A stretch of 64,000 bases of DNA from Lobosporangium transversale (taxonomy: Eukaryota; Mortierellomycota; Mortierellomycetes; Mortierellales; Mortierellaceae), in assembly GCF_002105155.1 (NCBI RefSeq), contig NW_019028994.1:496001-560000 (forward strand), in the 5' to 3' direction. Positions within the stretch are counted from its first letter, which is position 1. Each line of letters starts with the position of its first letter. Under the pieces are notes generated by a model. The model saw only the letters and a program-made list of their open reading frames with translations, was not told where the DNA came from and ran no database searches. A program made the position numbers and the translations under genes. Positions 47,161-59,811 of the stretch are shown piece after piece.

Positions 47161-47580
47161 GTCGAGACTCTGCATCAATACCGCAAGGTCTTCAGCATGA
47201 AGAAGGAACTAGAGTCTTGTATTAGTAGTTATATCAACTCGTCATCAAATAAACTGATTACTCGATTAACGTGGCTCTGAGACCTTGATGGTGCTACGAA
47301 ATGCATGAAAAGATTGCTATCACGATCCATTATAAATACCCTTAAGATACAAGAGTTGTTGGCATGAGTTTCAGTTCCGTGGTTGTGCATTTGACTTTGT
47401 TCTTTATCGCCTTTGTTCATACTTGCCCTTGATTATCCACAGAATTGGCACTGAGTGTTCATATACGCCATTATAGTCTTATTTAATTTAGGGCAATCAC
47501 TTCGGATGGATTTCTATCCATCGAAACCTCCCTTATTGCTCCTGTAACACTTGTTCGTAGTACATGGGATTACTGGCGCC
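47161..47580. other. Spacer between the six-exon gene and the NLR tail remnant
   Basis: No gene seen. NLR similarity begins only near 47607. Confidence 0.4.
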
Positions 47581-47928
47581 ATGTCAAGCCACACAGACAG
47601 ACGTTTTCTTAATGCGAGCAACGCTTGTATTCAAAATGTGGCTGGATTGAGTGAAACCAGCAGGAAGCTTTTAGAGCAACATGGAACCATAACCAAGCAA
47701 TCTCCGTCTTTAGTCAAACATGGGGAGTCCAAACAGATTCTGACGACATCATCAGTGACATTCAAGCCTAGAGCAGCCCTCAGTCAGGCGGATTGCTGTC
47801 AAAATTCATCAACAGAGGCGCTCTTAGGGACAGTAGTTTTGAGTGAGGGGCTACCATCGGTAGCAGTGGTAAGGTCAATTAGATCGACCAAAGACTACCA
47901 GTTCAAATACAGAGTCGGTGTGCAATAA
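47581..47928 (+). pseudogene. Orphan C-terminal tail of an NLR-like gene
   Basis: The open frame contains FLNASNACIQNVAGLSE, which corresponds to LNARNMCIQDVVGLSE of genes B and C, then a diverged Ser/Thr-rich tail and SIRSTKDYQFKY. It stops right after KYRVGVQ, so the terminal Cys motif is absent. No WD40, NACHT or start region of its own lies upstream. It is open for 116 codons but has no domain by itself, so I read it as a gene fragment. Orientation (+) is like gene A. Confidence 0.75.
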
Positions 47929-48298
47929 GTGAAGAGAGAGATGACCAAGAGAGGCAGGTAAAGAAGTTTGAGAGAAGCGGAAGAGAGGTGGCTAAGTAAA
48001 GCCAAGAAGCGAAGAAAGAAGTGATCAAGTCATTCAGCTTTACACAACATTATTGCAGCGGATCCACAATATGATACTTCTTGATCCAAAGCCTCATGAA
48101 ACAAAAACAAAGTACATTAAGGATTATTTTCTTTTTCTACAATCAATGCAATGAGACAGGAGTGAACAAATGGCAATTACATGCTAATTAAACATTTAGC
48201 GATGATGGTGAAGAAGGTTCAGGAAGGTTAGATCTGGGTTTAGTGCTTTATTTTCTTTTGCCACCAATGTTAGACGAGGAGTGGATTTTTTTTTTTTT
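47929..48298. other. Gene-free spacer before repeat R2
   Basis: AT- and GA-rich sequence with a 13-base T run abutting R2. Nothing recognised. Confidence 0.4.
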
Positions 48299-48979
48299 CT
48301 TCATTCGCAGTCAATTGTTGTGAGTTGTGTAATCAAATATGGCTTGACGGTGTGAAATATCTAATAAACATGGTGCAATGCTGCGATACTGTCTACCTTT
48401 TCTATCGCAATCCTAACAATCCTGACAATCCTGACGATCCTGGCAATCCTGGCAATCCTGACAATGCAGTTCCTCAAAGCAGTAAGACAGGCAAGACAAT
48501 GTGTTTCTCGGGATAGTTTTGTTTAAGGTTGCGACTATGCACATCTACATCTCTGTGTCATAGTGCAGTAAAATATATTCACCCCACTCCGCCCACTCTC
48601 TGCTCTCTTTGTTGTCTTGCAATCTTACCAAAACAAGCAAACAAACAAACTCTGTTGGTATGAGAGCACAGACCACGCAGCAAAGAGCTGCAAACGAAAA
48701 TAAAAATAAAAAGAACCAGGATGCTGTTGATTGTCAAAGGCAGATGGGATTGTAGCCAGATGGATGCTTGTTGGATATTTCAGAGGATGAAGAGAAATTA
48801 AATGGGTTTTCATTCAATAGCATTAGAGGGGAAATGGGACTGCACTTTGTTGAAAAAAGATGAAAAAACCTCCAAATTGCGAAGCGCTTTTCATACGGAA
48901 AAAAGGTCCCACAATCGATCGACCATGTCAAAGGTTGGTGACAGATGAAAAGAAAGCAAGCCACTAGGTCCTGACAACG

Positions 48980-48987
48980 TATAAAAA
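48980..48987 (+). promoter_or_regulatory. TATA-like box in repeat R2
   Basis: TATAAAAA, the exact counterpart of 42495-42502 in R1. Confidence 0.4.
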
Positions 48988-49071
48988 GGCCTCTCTTTCC
49001 TTTCTCTTTTGAATCTGTAACGGTGTAACGGCCTCCAAAGCGTTGAGTTAGTGCGCTCGAGAGTACTAGCC

Positions 49072-49263
49072 AATGTCCAACGGACTCCATTTGCAGCCTG
49101 CAGGACGCTGTAGGTTGGATGGCGGGTTGGGCCCTGCGACGGGCGTGTCGGTAGACTGCTCTAGGGTTTATGGACCGGGGGGCGCGCAACCAGACCACCT
49201 CCACGTGGTGCGCCCTGGGCTGTCTGCTTCGCGGCAGACAGGCGAAGAGTCTGGTGTCTTTTT
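49072..49263 (+). ncRNA. Candidate structured RNA ending at a T5 run (copy 2)
   Basis: Identical to the R1 copy. Outer stem 49189-49195 with 49249-49255, inner hairpins preserved, T5 at 49259-49263. Confidence 0.35.
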
Positions 49264-49740
49264 GTTATTTATTTATGCACAGCTACTCATCAACACTCTA
49301 CTGTCCATTATGGGAGTCAAAATGGAAATAGAAAAAAGATCTTTCTGGCATCGTCATGTTTATATGGCAATAGTGACTTCATAGTGAGAAAGCCGCAGCT
49401 TTTATTGTCCTTTCTCTAGAGTCCAAGTCTTTGTCGCAAGGCCAGCATGCTGTGCTTGCCGGGGATCGCCTTTTTCTGCCCACTTTCTTAGACCTGCAGA
49501 ACTGTGCATCAAGCTCGTTCTTGTCCTGTCTTGTCTTGTCTCGTTTGCCTTGTCTTGGCAAGTGCGCCACCAAATTGAAACATGTGCATTCAAACCATCA
49601 AAGCAACAGCCTCTTGCAGAACAATCAAACTCTATTTCGACAACATGCAAAACATGCAACACATTCATCATGACATGCAACTTACTTCAGCGTACATTCA
49701 TGACTTGGTCGAAAATACAACACGAGCAGCTTCCTCATTT

Positions 49741-50275
49741 CCCAACAGGCAAACAAGCTACCTCAGTAGTCCTTTTTGTATCCCCTTTAAGCATATGCAG
49801 TTCTACTCCCGATTCTAAATTAATCACTATAGTTTTAATTGATGAATTCCCAAGGGCCATTCGCTGACTACATGGCGAAACTACCCTCTCCTGTACAATA
49901 TTCACCCTGTGCTATGGCTATGTAACAGCGCTCACTTTTTACTGCGTTCAGTACTCGCAGAGGAATAGAGGAACTACTGTGGTATATCGCAATCCTTTGA
50001 CTGTACCCCAACTCGATGAAGCAATACGATCTCCGCTTGGCGAGTACACTACGCAGCGAACTCCCCATGTATGGTCTGTCAATATGTGAATCAATGCTCC
50101 TAGCCTTGTTGTATCCCAGATTGAAAATGCATCTTTGTATTATATGCTCCAGGAGGCGAAAAATCGGCTGTTTGGAGAGCTTATCAGTTGGTCGTAAAAG
50201 TGCATCATCCTTCCAGAGTCAAAATCTTTATCCATGTTAATGTGTTACCTACACCACCATTATCGGATATTGCAA
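49741..50275 (-). pseudogene. Decayed WD40 fragment of an NLR-like gene with internal deletion
   Basis: On the reverse strand it aligns by eye with gene B. The part 49741 to about 50002 corresponds to B about 17090-17345 (late WD40 units), and the part about 50010-50275 to B about 18585-18850 (early WD40 units), so about 1.24 kb is missing between. Frames are broken by stops and indels. The left edge coincides with the end of repeat R2. Only WD40 material remains; no NACHT or tail. Confidence 0.8.
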
Positions 50276-50490
50276 ACAAATATGGTTTTTTTTTTTCTCT
50301 ATTTCAAATAATATTTTATGCGGGTGCAAAATCTTTTTAAATACCGTTACGGCTGTTACAGTGACCAAGAGCCTAGACGTTTGGTTGCAAACTTCATTAG
50401 CAAAGCAGTTTTAAAAAAAAAATTATTTTTTTACAATTATACACAGATTTTGAATGCATCTTTTTTTTTTTTTTTTAATTTTTTTTATTT

Positions 50491-53400
50491 TTATAGTGTC
50501 ACTCCAGAGGTGGCAGCCAGACCAACACAGACACCATTGACACCATCGGTCCCATTGATGCTATTGATGTCATTCATACTACCGATACTAGACCCCCCAC
50601 TTCTCATCTTGGCTGCATGACAACCCGTCTCTCGATGTCTCTCCAGATCCGCCACTCGACACTCTCCATTACAATACCGTACTTTCTTACAAACACACAA
50701 TGGCATCAAGATTCGGGTCTGACCACAATGTCCACATTCAACAGCCTTCTTTTGATGTCCCGACATGGTCAGAGTCACCGCTGTCGGTGCTGAAGAAGAT
50801 TTAGAAGAAGGAGTAGTAGTAGAACAATGACGATGGCGATGGTGACGATGTTGATGTTGATGTTGTTGATGAGAATGATAACTCTTGGGTCGTTGTTGTG
50901 ACTTGGAATGATGGTGATAAGCATCCTTCACCTCCTTTGGCTGCGCCTCTGTTGGCTCTGTTGCCCTTGTTTTATGACGACCCAAGGTCAGACTCTTGCT
51001 ACGATGCAACTTTGGATCTAGAGGAGTAGAAGGGGCCTCAGCAAGGGCCGTGGCCGGAATAGATGATTTCTTCTTTTCTTCTCCCAACTTGAAAAACCCA
51101 GATTTCCATACAGCAGCTGAAATACTAGAAATGGCGCCTGAGGCTCGCATCGAGAGCGTGCCCGAGTCAGAAGTGCTTGAGGAAAGGGATGATGGGCTAG
51201 AGATCCCTGGGTAAGACGTGGTGGCAGTTGAGGTTGACTCTGTAGAAGAATTGGTATAGGTGGAAGAAGCGTACAAAGCCGGTTCATTTGGCGATAATGG
51301 CTGAGGATGATGGTGTTTTTTGGATCCTTGGATCTCGGTTGGCTGTGCAACCTTGGCTTTTCTTTCTTGTTCTAGCTGTTCCTGTTGTCGTCGAAGTTGC
51401 TCCTGCTGCTCCTGATGCTCCTGCTGCATCTTTTTTTGAAGATCAAAACAGGTTTTTTTGTGGACCAATGCTTGCTGTTGGAGAACACTCAATAATCTCT
51501 TGTTTGCGGAGGTAGGAGTAGGAATTTCACTGCAGACACCATATGCTTGAGCACCGTAGTGGTACTCACCCTTTTGTTGATGAACCCATCCGAGTGTAAA
51601 CATGATTCGTATCCGAAGAGCCCGGCACAAAACTTGGTCTTTTTCTCGCTCTTCTACAGATAAATCCTGGATTGCAGGATTGACAATGTTGCTATTATTG
51701 TTATTCTTCCTAATAGCGCCATCAACAGCAGCAGCCTTGATGTTATTTCGAGCCATGGGGTGAGTAGAAGCTCTTGCAGGTGGAGAGAGCTTTTGCTTCT
51801 GTTGACGATATCCAACTGATTGAGCGCGAACGAGTGGTACAGTCACAGCTGCATCATTGCCATCAGCAAGAACATCGTTCTCATCATCATTAACGTTCAA
51901 GAAGGAGAGGTCAATGCCTTGAGTAAGCAGCAAATCAGTTGGTGTGAAAGAAGAGTTGAAGGCTCCTGTATTTCCATTGTTGTGACCGCCATTTCCCGAA
52001 AGAGAAGAGGAGAACAAGGACTTTGATGCAGCCAATTCCTGTTTCCATGCTTCTGCCTCTTTGTTCAATCTACGCTCGATATTACGTAAAGTGCTCACAG
52101 CTTCGACCAAAACAGGCTCGTCAAGACCCAAGGCTCTTTTCTGGATCATCAAACATAACTTTTGGATCAGATCCTCAATCTCTGGGGTTGCTAGACCGAT
52201 TCTCCTTGCTTCTTCTTCCTTCTCAAGCTCATCGTATTCTTCCTCCTCTTCCTCATTATCTTCTTCATGATTGTTACCATTGCACTCCTCACAGTCTTCA
52301 CAGTCTTCACAATCCTCATCTTCGTTGTTGTCGCTATCTTCTTCTGTTGGTGATGTTGTAATGGCTAATTTGAAACTGTTTTGATTATCCAGGTGCGACA
52401 TTGGGTTTCTGTATTCACTCTCAGCAGAGGTTGCAATCTCGATTGATCCTTTAGAAGATGGACTAGTGCGGATTGGTATAGAGCCTTGTTTTTTTTTACA
52501 AGTCGTCATTGCATGCTTTTGCTCTGTTCTGGTTGGTCGTCGAGGTTGAGCAAAGTATTCTTCTAGTTCATCATGATCATCTTGGATTTTAGATCGTCTT
52601 GACCGACTAGACTGATTGACAGTCAAAGACGCTAATGACGATGATGAGGATAATGACGATGCTAAAGACCATCGTCTAGCAGACCAGATTCGAAGTGCAT
52701 GAAGTAAGATCTGAACAGCCTTGACGTCACTCTTGACTAGGCCGGGTACGTTCGAGGTCGAGGTATAGAGCGCATAGAGAGAGCCACAAGCCGGTAAGGA
52801 ATGGTGCTTTTCTGCAGCTAGTTTATACAAAGTGAGCGCGGGCACATAACGATGAGAGATGTAATGTGATTGGGCCAAGAGAAGAATATCCTGGAGGGTT
52901 CTAGGTGGTTGTTGCTGATCATAGAGAGCAACGGAGGTGGAAAGTGAGGATGTGAGACAAGTGGGTGATTTTGCCAGCACGTTCAAAGAGGATGTGGATT
53001 GAGAGCGTTGTCGGACCATGTCCAAATCAGTTGCCTCAAAGAAAGAGGAGAAGGATTGTTGCCTTTGTAGCTTCTGTTGTTGTTGTTGTTGTTGTCGTTG
53101 CAGTTGAAGTTCTTGTGTAGCAAAGAGATTAAGTGCACTCCGAAGACTATCACTACTGCTGACACGTCTAGTTATAGGAGGGGGCAAGAACCGTTGAGAA
53201 TAGACCGAGCAAAATGTGGTGCTAGTGGTTAAGCTGGCAGTAGAGGGCGAAGGACTTCTCGAAGGATGAGGAGAGATAGAAAAGCGTGGAGTGAGAAGAA
53301 ATGGAGATGGAGTGGGAGCAGGTAGAGGAGTAAGAGTCGACACCGAGCCCTTGGGATTGCCGATAGGGTTATTCCGAGGAGGGCCTTGTGATAAAAGTGA

Positions 53401-55582
53401 GAGCCTGGGCGCAGGAGATGGGCACAGAGGGTTGTTTGAGGATGAAGAGGAATTTTGGGAGAGGGCTGAGGGAAGGTCGGACGAATTGATGGTTTCACAC
53501 TTGCGGGTATAAGAGGTCCGAGGAGGGGGAGTGGAGAGGGTAGGACAAGTATGGATGATGGGGATGGAATGAGACTGAGACTGAAGTTGAGACTGAGGTT
53601 GAGACTGAGAAGAGGAAGAAACGAGGGTGATGTTGGATGGTCGAAAACAAGGAGAGGGAGAAGAAAGAGAAGAAGCGGGAGAGAATGAAGAAATAGGGGA
53701 GGAAGAAGTAGTGGAGGTGGAGGTGGAGGTGGAAGAGGTTGGAGAAGAAGATGAGGTAAGGAGGAATGGTGGTAGTAAAAAGGCCTGAGCTGTGGCCCAA
53801 AAGGGAAGAGCCGCAGGATTCGAAGGCGTGATCTGACGGTGGCAGTGGCAGTTGTTTTGGAGATTATTATAAAAAGGCTCTTGTGAATTATGTTGATTAG
53901 GGTGATGTAGATGTTGCATTGGCTCGTGTTGCTGTTGTTGCTCAGTCATGATCGATAGCTGAGATTGAAGTAACTGCTGGCATTGATCCTGAGGATTCTC
54001 CGTCGAGTGCTGAGTTGGATTCAATAACTGGGGAAGAGGGCCGTGGGGTGACTTTGTCTGAGAGAGATCCTATGCGCACGTACAATGTTTTATATTTGTT
54101 CGTTTTATTAATATTTTTATTTTTAAACAAATTCTTGGATAAAGAGAGAGAGAGAGATTGAGTGGTAAAATAAAAAAATAAAAAAAAGTTTAAAGGGAAG
54201 AGGCTAGGACTGTAAGGACTGTAAGGATAGGACTCCAGTCCGATCCAATTATCAAACAAACAATCGAATGGAATAAATATAACAGCACAGATTCAGCATT
54301 ATAGATCACACGAGCAAAAAAAAAAAAAAAAAAAAAAAAAAGAAGAGTGGATGTTGAGCAAGGGTATGTGTAAAATGACGTTTTTGAACATTGAGGGAGG
54401 ACAAGATGGAAAAATGGAAGGAGAAAGTGTACACATGCACATGCACGCAAACATCCAAAGCACAACAAATAATGCAAAATAACCAAAGGAAGTTTCATCC
54501 CATGTAGAACAGATCGTTTAACCACAGACTCTTCGCCTCTTGTCTTCCCATTCACTCTAAACCGTAAACGGTATCCTCCTTTTATTTTCATATCCACGGA
54601 AAGGGGTGATGAGGATTGTAAAGTTTCGATTGGGTGATCAAAGGATTGTTATATGTGCAGTTGAAGGATGGATCCAATGTGTTCGAGACTTCGAGACTGT
54701 TAATGGCGGGAATAGTAAAGTGAGTTTCTCTTTAAGTGTTTGAGACTGAAGGTGCTTTATCATCATATGTAGTTTGATTTGAAGAAGATTGTCCGCATTG
54801 CCATTGTCCAGATGTAGGTTTGAACAAATCAAATCAAAAAAGAGGTGGAGCCCAATCTCAAATGTTGTTATCCATCATGACAAATGCTCCCATATTAGGA
54901 TTAAACGTGGCAGGAATGAGTCGGAATGTAAAAAATATACATGTAAAAGATATATTATACATATATATATATATATATATAAAGTGGATTGATGATACAT
55001 TTATATTTTATCACTTTTTAATTTTATCTGCAGCTCTTTCGTCTTCCTTTCCATTTCTATCTGACCGAGAATTTGCTGGATAAGAAAGGAAACGAAACTT
55101 ACTTGATTCTGCTCAGGATTTATACGAGAATGATTGGAATCATTGCTGTGGTGATTGATGCTCTCGTTGTTGTTGTTGTTATTGTTGTTATTAACATTAA
55201 TATTACTATTATGACTAGTGTTATTATTACTATTGATGTTGATGTTGTTTTTGGTGAAAAGAAGATCCAAGGAACGAGATTTGCTGCACGCGACCTCATT
55301 TGTACTACTGAGAGGAATTGGCGTGATGCTTGTGCTGATATTGCTGTTGATATTCGTGCTCATGTTGATGGTGCTTTTATGATTGGTATGCCCATCACCA
55401 TCGCCATCACCATCAGTGCTACCATCAGCATCAACATCAACAGCATCAACAATGCCATCGCCATGTACCTCTGATGTTATCTTGTGTACCTCTAAAGAAC
55501 AGTCTGTGAGATGTTGTTGGTCCGTCAACACTCTTCTGGGCAAAAGAGGTTGCTGATGGTCAATGCATTGATGTTGTAGCAT
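50491..55582 (-). CDS. Sel1/TPR-like protein with C-terminal MYND zinc finger, two exons
   Basis: 1352 residues, probably a protein-interaction scaffold. Exon 1 (55103-55582, 160 codons) is Asn/Ser/Asp-rich, starting MLQHQCIDHQQ and ending NPEQNQ. The intron 54070-55102 is GTAAGT...CATAG, phase 0, 1033 bp. Exon 2 is 50491-54069. The first 400 residues are Ser/Pro/Gln low-complexity. Then come Sel1-like helices (YVPALTLYKLAAEKHHSLP, 53rd-percentile region of the chain), an acidic Glu/Asp tract, a second TPR-like pair (IMFTLGWVHQQKGEYHYGAQ), a Gln/Glu coiled coil, and near the end (about 1271-1312) a MYND finger: CGHC...LCVC...YCNGEC...HRETGC. The second Cys pair is C-x-C rather than the usual C-x2-C. 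The exon 1 link depends on one long intron and is less sure than exon 2. Confidence 0.75.
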
Positions 55583-56052
55583 GCTTGCTAATATGCAATT
55601 AATATTAAATGATATTAGAAATAATAATAATAATAAAAAAAAAAAATTAATGGAAAAAAAAAAAAGGTGATTAAAAGAGGAAAAAGGTCAATCCGTTTCT
55701 TTATTCCTTCTTTTTATATGAGAGTAGCCATCCCCAAGACAACAAACATGTGCATGATGAGAGTAGAAAACAGGGTAGTAACAAAAAGACTATTCGAGTC
55801 ATACAAAGATCCGTACAAAGGAAAGGAGAAGGGAGACACTCTAATGCAGTGCAGTGTATATGCATATGTTTAAAAAGGATAAACAAATTCCATGCAAAAC
55901 TTCCCCTAAGTTTGCCACATCTAAACACATAAACATCCCCCCTCCCCTTCCTTCTCGACCCCCAGTGGAAATACCAGCCATTCATAAGGCTGAAAGATGA
56001 ATTGATTCAGCATTCCAAGCTTTTCATAAAAAAGACTTGGTCTGCAGGAAGG

Positions 56053-56083
<31 letters not shown>

Positions 56084-57151
56084 CGCGCATAAACAAACAA
56101 GGACCTGAGGACAGTCTAACCCACGTAATCAGCCCAAGGCGTTGATAGTAAAAAGTAAAAAGTAAAAAGTGAAAAGCGAAACTTTGTCCGGTCTCATAGG
56201 TTGAACAGAAAGTTGCAACGGATCATATTTCTTCCTACACTTGGATATACTCGTGGCGTCTTTTTTTTTTTTATTTTAGTTCTTTAAAGAGAGTTTTAGG
56301 GTCTGATTTAAAGATATTAAAGATCGAGGAAAGAATAACCCAAATCAAATGTAATGGATACAAGATGGAGTAAAAAGGTAGGGTGGACGACATGTAGCCC
56401 TATTACAGTGTTTACCCCCTATTTTTTACTTTTGCATTATGTATATACCTCTCTCTCGTTTTTTCCTTTTTCTGTCCCTGGCAAAGCACAAACACAATTC
56501 TTTCTTCTTTGCTTTTTGCTCCGCCCCTCTCCTGATCTGATCGAATCAAAATACCACGAAAACTAATTTTGGTAATTCTCTATTGCAAACACACCCCACA
56601 AGACCAAATTTTTTTTTTTTTTTTTTTGTGATGTGGATGGATGAATGTATTTACATGTTACATGTACATGATTGCATGGTTGTACAATCAATGTGTTTGC
56701 AAAGAGGGGCAAATGTGTGGATGGGAAGAATAAATAAAAATTGATCAGATCGAATTATAAGTGTGTATCAATCATGTCTGCCTTGTCTATGTCTATACTG
56801 AGCTATTTTTCTTTCTGAAAGGAAGAAAAAGCCGAGGGGGACTATCGATGAACCCTGACGCACATACCTTTTTTTTTTAAAAAAAAAAAAAAGAGAGCAA
56901 TTACCAAGTAAAGAGAAGGTGTGGGGAAAGAGGGGGAGGATAGAAAAGTTTGGTCTGTTTATGAATAACGTGCTTGTGAATGCGGTGTGCCAAAAGAAAT
57001 GAAGAAAACGTCCGTTGGTTTCTGTCCAATTCCTAAACTAAAATATGTAAAAAAGAATCCAAGTGTAAAAGAGAATGTGAATGTGAATGCAAATGCAAAT
57101 GAGAATGGAGAGAGGTAAAGGATGCAAGCAGTTTGAAGGGATGAAAAGAAT

Positions 57152-57184
<33 letters not shown>

Positions 57185-57533
57185 GTCGGGAATATTGTTT
57201 CTAGTTCAGCATTGACTTTTGCATAATACGATGGCATGGTGGTCTTCCTTTTTTTTCCTTCGCCATGGACGTTTTACAACGTTCCTTGAATTGGATTGCT
57301 AATGTTCCAGGCTGCCCACGTAAGGCTGTTGTGCTAAATGACCTTCTCCTATCGATGACACACTAAACCGGCGGGGCGAAAGGAAAAAAAAAAAAAAATT
57401 CTCTTTGCTCATGTATCAAAACTGGACGCAGTAACTTGATTTGCCCAAACTTGTAATCAGCTCGCTATCGTCCGTATGATTGAACGTAGTGTTTGATGCA
57501 GCCACTCTAGTCAACACATCTTATACACACCCC

Positions 57534-57566
<33 letters not shown>

Positions 57567-58535
57567 CTTCAAAAGATTACTCGATCCAAGGTAATTTTAT
57601 CTTTCATTGATTGGACAACATTCGCATTGGCCACTAAGACAAAAAAAAAAAAAAAAAAAAAAGGAAAAAAGGACAGAAGGTCCGATCGAACTGCAGAGTA
57701 ATTCTAAAATGCACTCGTAATACCTCCATCGACCAATTTTCCTCTTCTTTTTTCTCGTTTACTGGACATGGCAACAATTGTTCATGTTCCTTATTCTTTT
57801 GACTCTCGTTGTACCATAAACCAAAAGCAAACAAATGCTGGAATCCAGTCGGGGCTAAAACAATGTTGTTAAATCACGTGGATAACAAGTTGTTTGTGTA
57901 AAAAAAATTACGCGCTCCATCTTTGGGTAGGAGAGCACATTGCTTTTCAACAGGAAAACCCAAGCATTGCTTTTCAATACAATTTGAACCCGCGCCTTTC
58001 AAGGCTTATCGTATATATCGCAAGCGTCTGGGAAGAATGCCTACCTATGTACTGCTGTGTAAGAGTTTAAATCCATGAGCAAATCGAGAACCGCCTCGAA
58101 TCTGTATCGTATCGAGTTGGACGTGATATCCGGAAATGAATTAAATAAACAAAAATTTAAACAAATTGCACAAAAGTAAATTGGTTTGCCCAATACCGAG
58201 TTTTTTTTTTTTTTTTTTTTTTTTGCTTGTGAGTACTTCAGTACCATGAAGCAATAGCCATACTATATTAATAGAACAGCTACCCATCAAGGAATAAGCT
58301 GCTATGATCATTCATCATGGATTAAACTGTATTGTGGCGGGTCTAATGAGGACAGAGAGTTTAAACGTATTAGAGTGCCTTCACAAAGCCATACTTCACA
58401 AAATGCATGTCTCTCTAAATAAATAAATAAAAACTCTGTCAATTTCAATTATATAGTACAACAACGTGAACTAGTAGTAATCTATTTCTCTTTTTTCTGC
58501 TTTTCTTCTCTTTTCTTTTCTTTTCTTTTCTTCTT
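55583..58535. other. 3-kb region without a supported gene
   Basis: AT-rich, with poly-A at 56050-56081, 57160-57184 and 57641-57662, and poly-T at 56611-56627, 57538-57566 and 58201-58224. Short frames such as 57237 (reverse, MPSYYAKVNAELE) and 57266 (forward, MDVLQRSLNW) have plausible starts, but no onward exons could be joined. The two flanking genes are both on the reverse strand. Confidence 0.5.
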
Positions 58536-59047
58536 CTATGGATTCGTGATTGCCATCTTCTTGGCGTGTTGGTTTCGACGGTTATGATTAGCCTTGGATG
58601 CTTTCTGGCGCTCATTTTGGGCACGGTCACGCGGGTTGTCCTTACTTTTATTGTTGCTCTGACTACCTTGTCCTTGTCCTTGTTGTTTCTGATGCTGTGA
58701 CTGTTGTTGTTGTTGTTGCTGGCCATTGCTGGGGCGTGCAGATGGGGACCCTGATGGCTGCTGAGAAGAAGGTTTTGATCCATGAGATCCTTTGTTCTGC
58801 TGCGGCTTCTTTTGCGAAAATTGTTGTTGCTGCTGTTGCTTCTGTGGTCTACCTTGGGTATCACTCTTCTCCACAAATGGAAGTCGACCTCCACGGCGCT
58901 TGTCAACTGGCTCCATTCCTTCAATCTCTTTCTGTCGACCATCAAACTCATACTTTTGTGCAATCTCTTCTTTACGAGGCTAAATTTTGTCATCAAAAGT
59001 AATAGACAAATAGACAATAGACAATAGGTAATGAGTAAGCGTAGAGT

Positions 59048-59078
<31 letters not shown>

Positions 59079-59773
59079 GTTTTAAAAAAAAAAAAGAAAA
59101 GAAAAGAAAAGCTTACATTGCGACCAAACATAATGGCCCAGCCTTCAAGCTGCTCATCACTCATCTTGGTCAAATTACGAAGCTCCTGTCTCTTCTTGGA
59201 GCGACGCGCCTCAGTACTGCGATTGAACACATCCTTCTGGCCCATGTACATGTTGATCAACGCTTCCTCATGCTCGATTGATGGATCAGCAGCCTGTAGA
59301 ATTAGATACCAAATCAGAAATAATAGAGAGTTATATATCAGTATGGTATACACCTTTGCGACATTAGAGCTTGGGTCTGTCCCATCTCCAAAAGTATATA
59401 CGCGCGCCTTTGTTTTCATTGTTCATTCTTACTATTGCGAGGCTGGGCTTAGGGACGCCTTCGTCAGTCTTGGCGTCAATATCATCGTCCACCAGTTTAA
59501 AGTCTGCACTAGTATTATTCAGACCCATCGAGTCGTACGTGTCATCATATTCATCATCGTACATCATATCCACAGCCTGAAGGATAGCGCTCTTGTGTTG
59601 ATCAACAAAAGACTTGTCATCCAATATGATCTCGGCATCTTTTGGCCTAAATTCATGCAACATTAAGAAATCAATCGGGTACAACATGATCAGCTTACTG
59701 TTTCCTCTATTCAGGCTTGATACAGTCATAAAGCGAATGTAATAATAATCCTAGAGAGAACAAAATGCGCTGG

Positions 59774-59811
<38 letters not shown>

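Larger units (their letters stand above)
48299..49736. repeat. 1.44-kb direct repeat, copy R2
   Basis: Second copy of R1 at offsets of 6476 before and 6485 after a 9-bp insertion in the short CCTGGCAAT/CCTGACAAT array (near 48437). The right end abuts an NLR pseudogene fragment with a sharp boundary after TTCCTC. Confidence 0.85.

Noticed and set aside
56959..57237. Reverse-strand frame starting MPSYYAKVNAELE as the first exon of a small zinc-binding protein
   Set aside because: Only the first residues look suggestive; there is no splice donor before the poly-A-encoded Phe run and no following exon.
59364..59729. Continuous 121-codon frame in ASCC2 as a separate gene or uninterrupted exon
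   Set aside because: Only 59433-59646 matches ASCC2; the remainder is intron. A 27-bp intron linking to the other frame was rejected as too short, since a 139-bp GTAAGA...ACAG intron keeps the frame.
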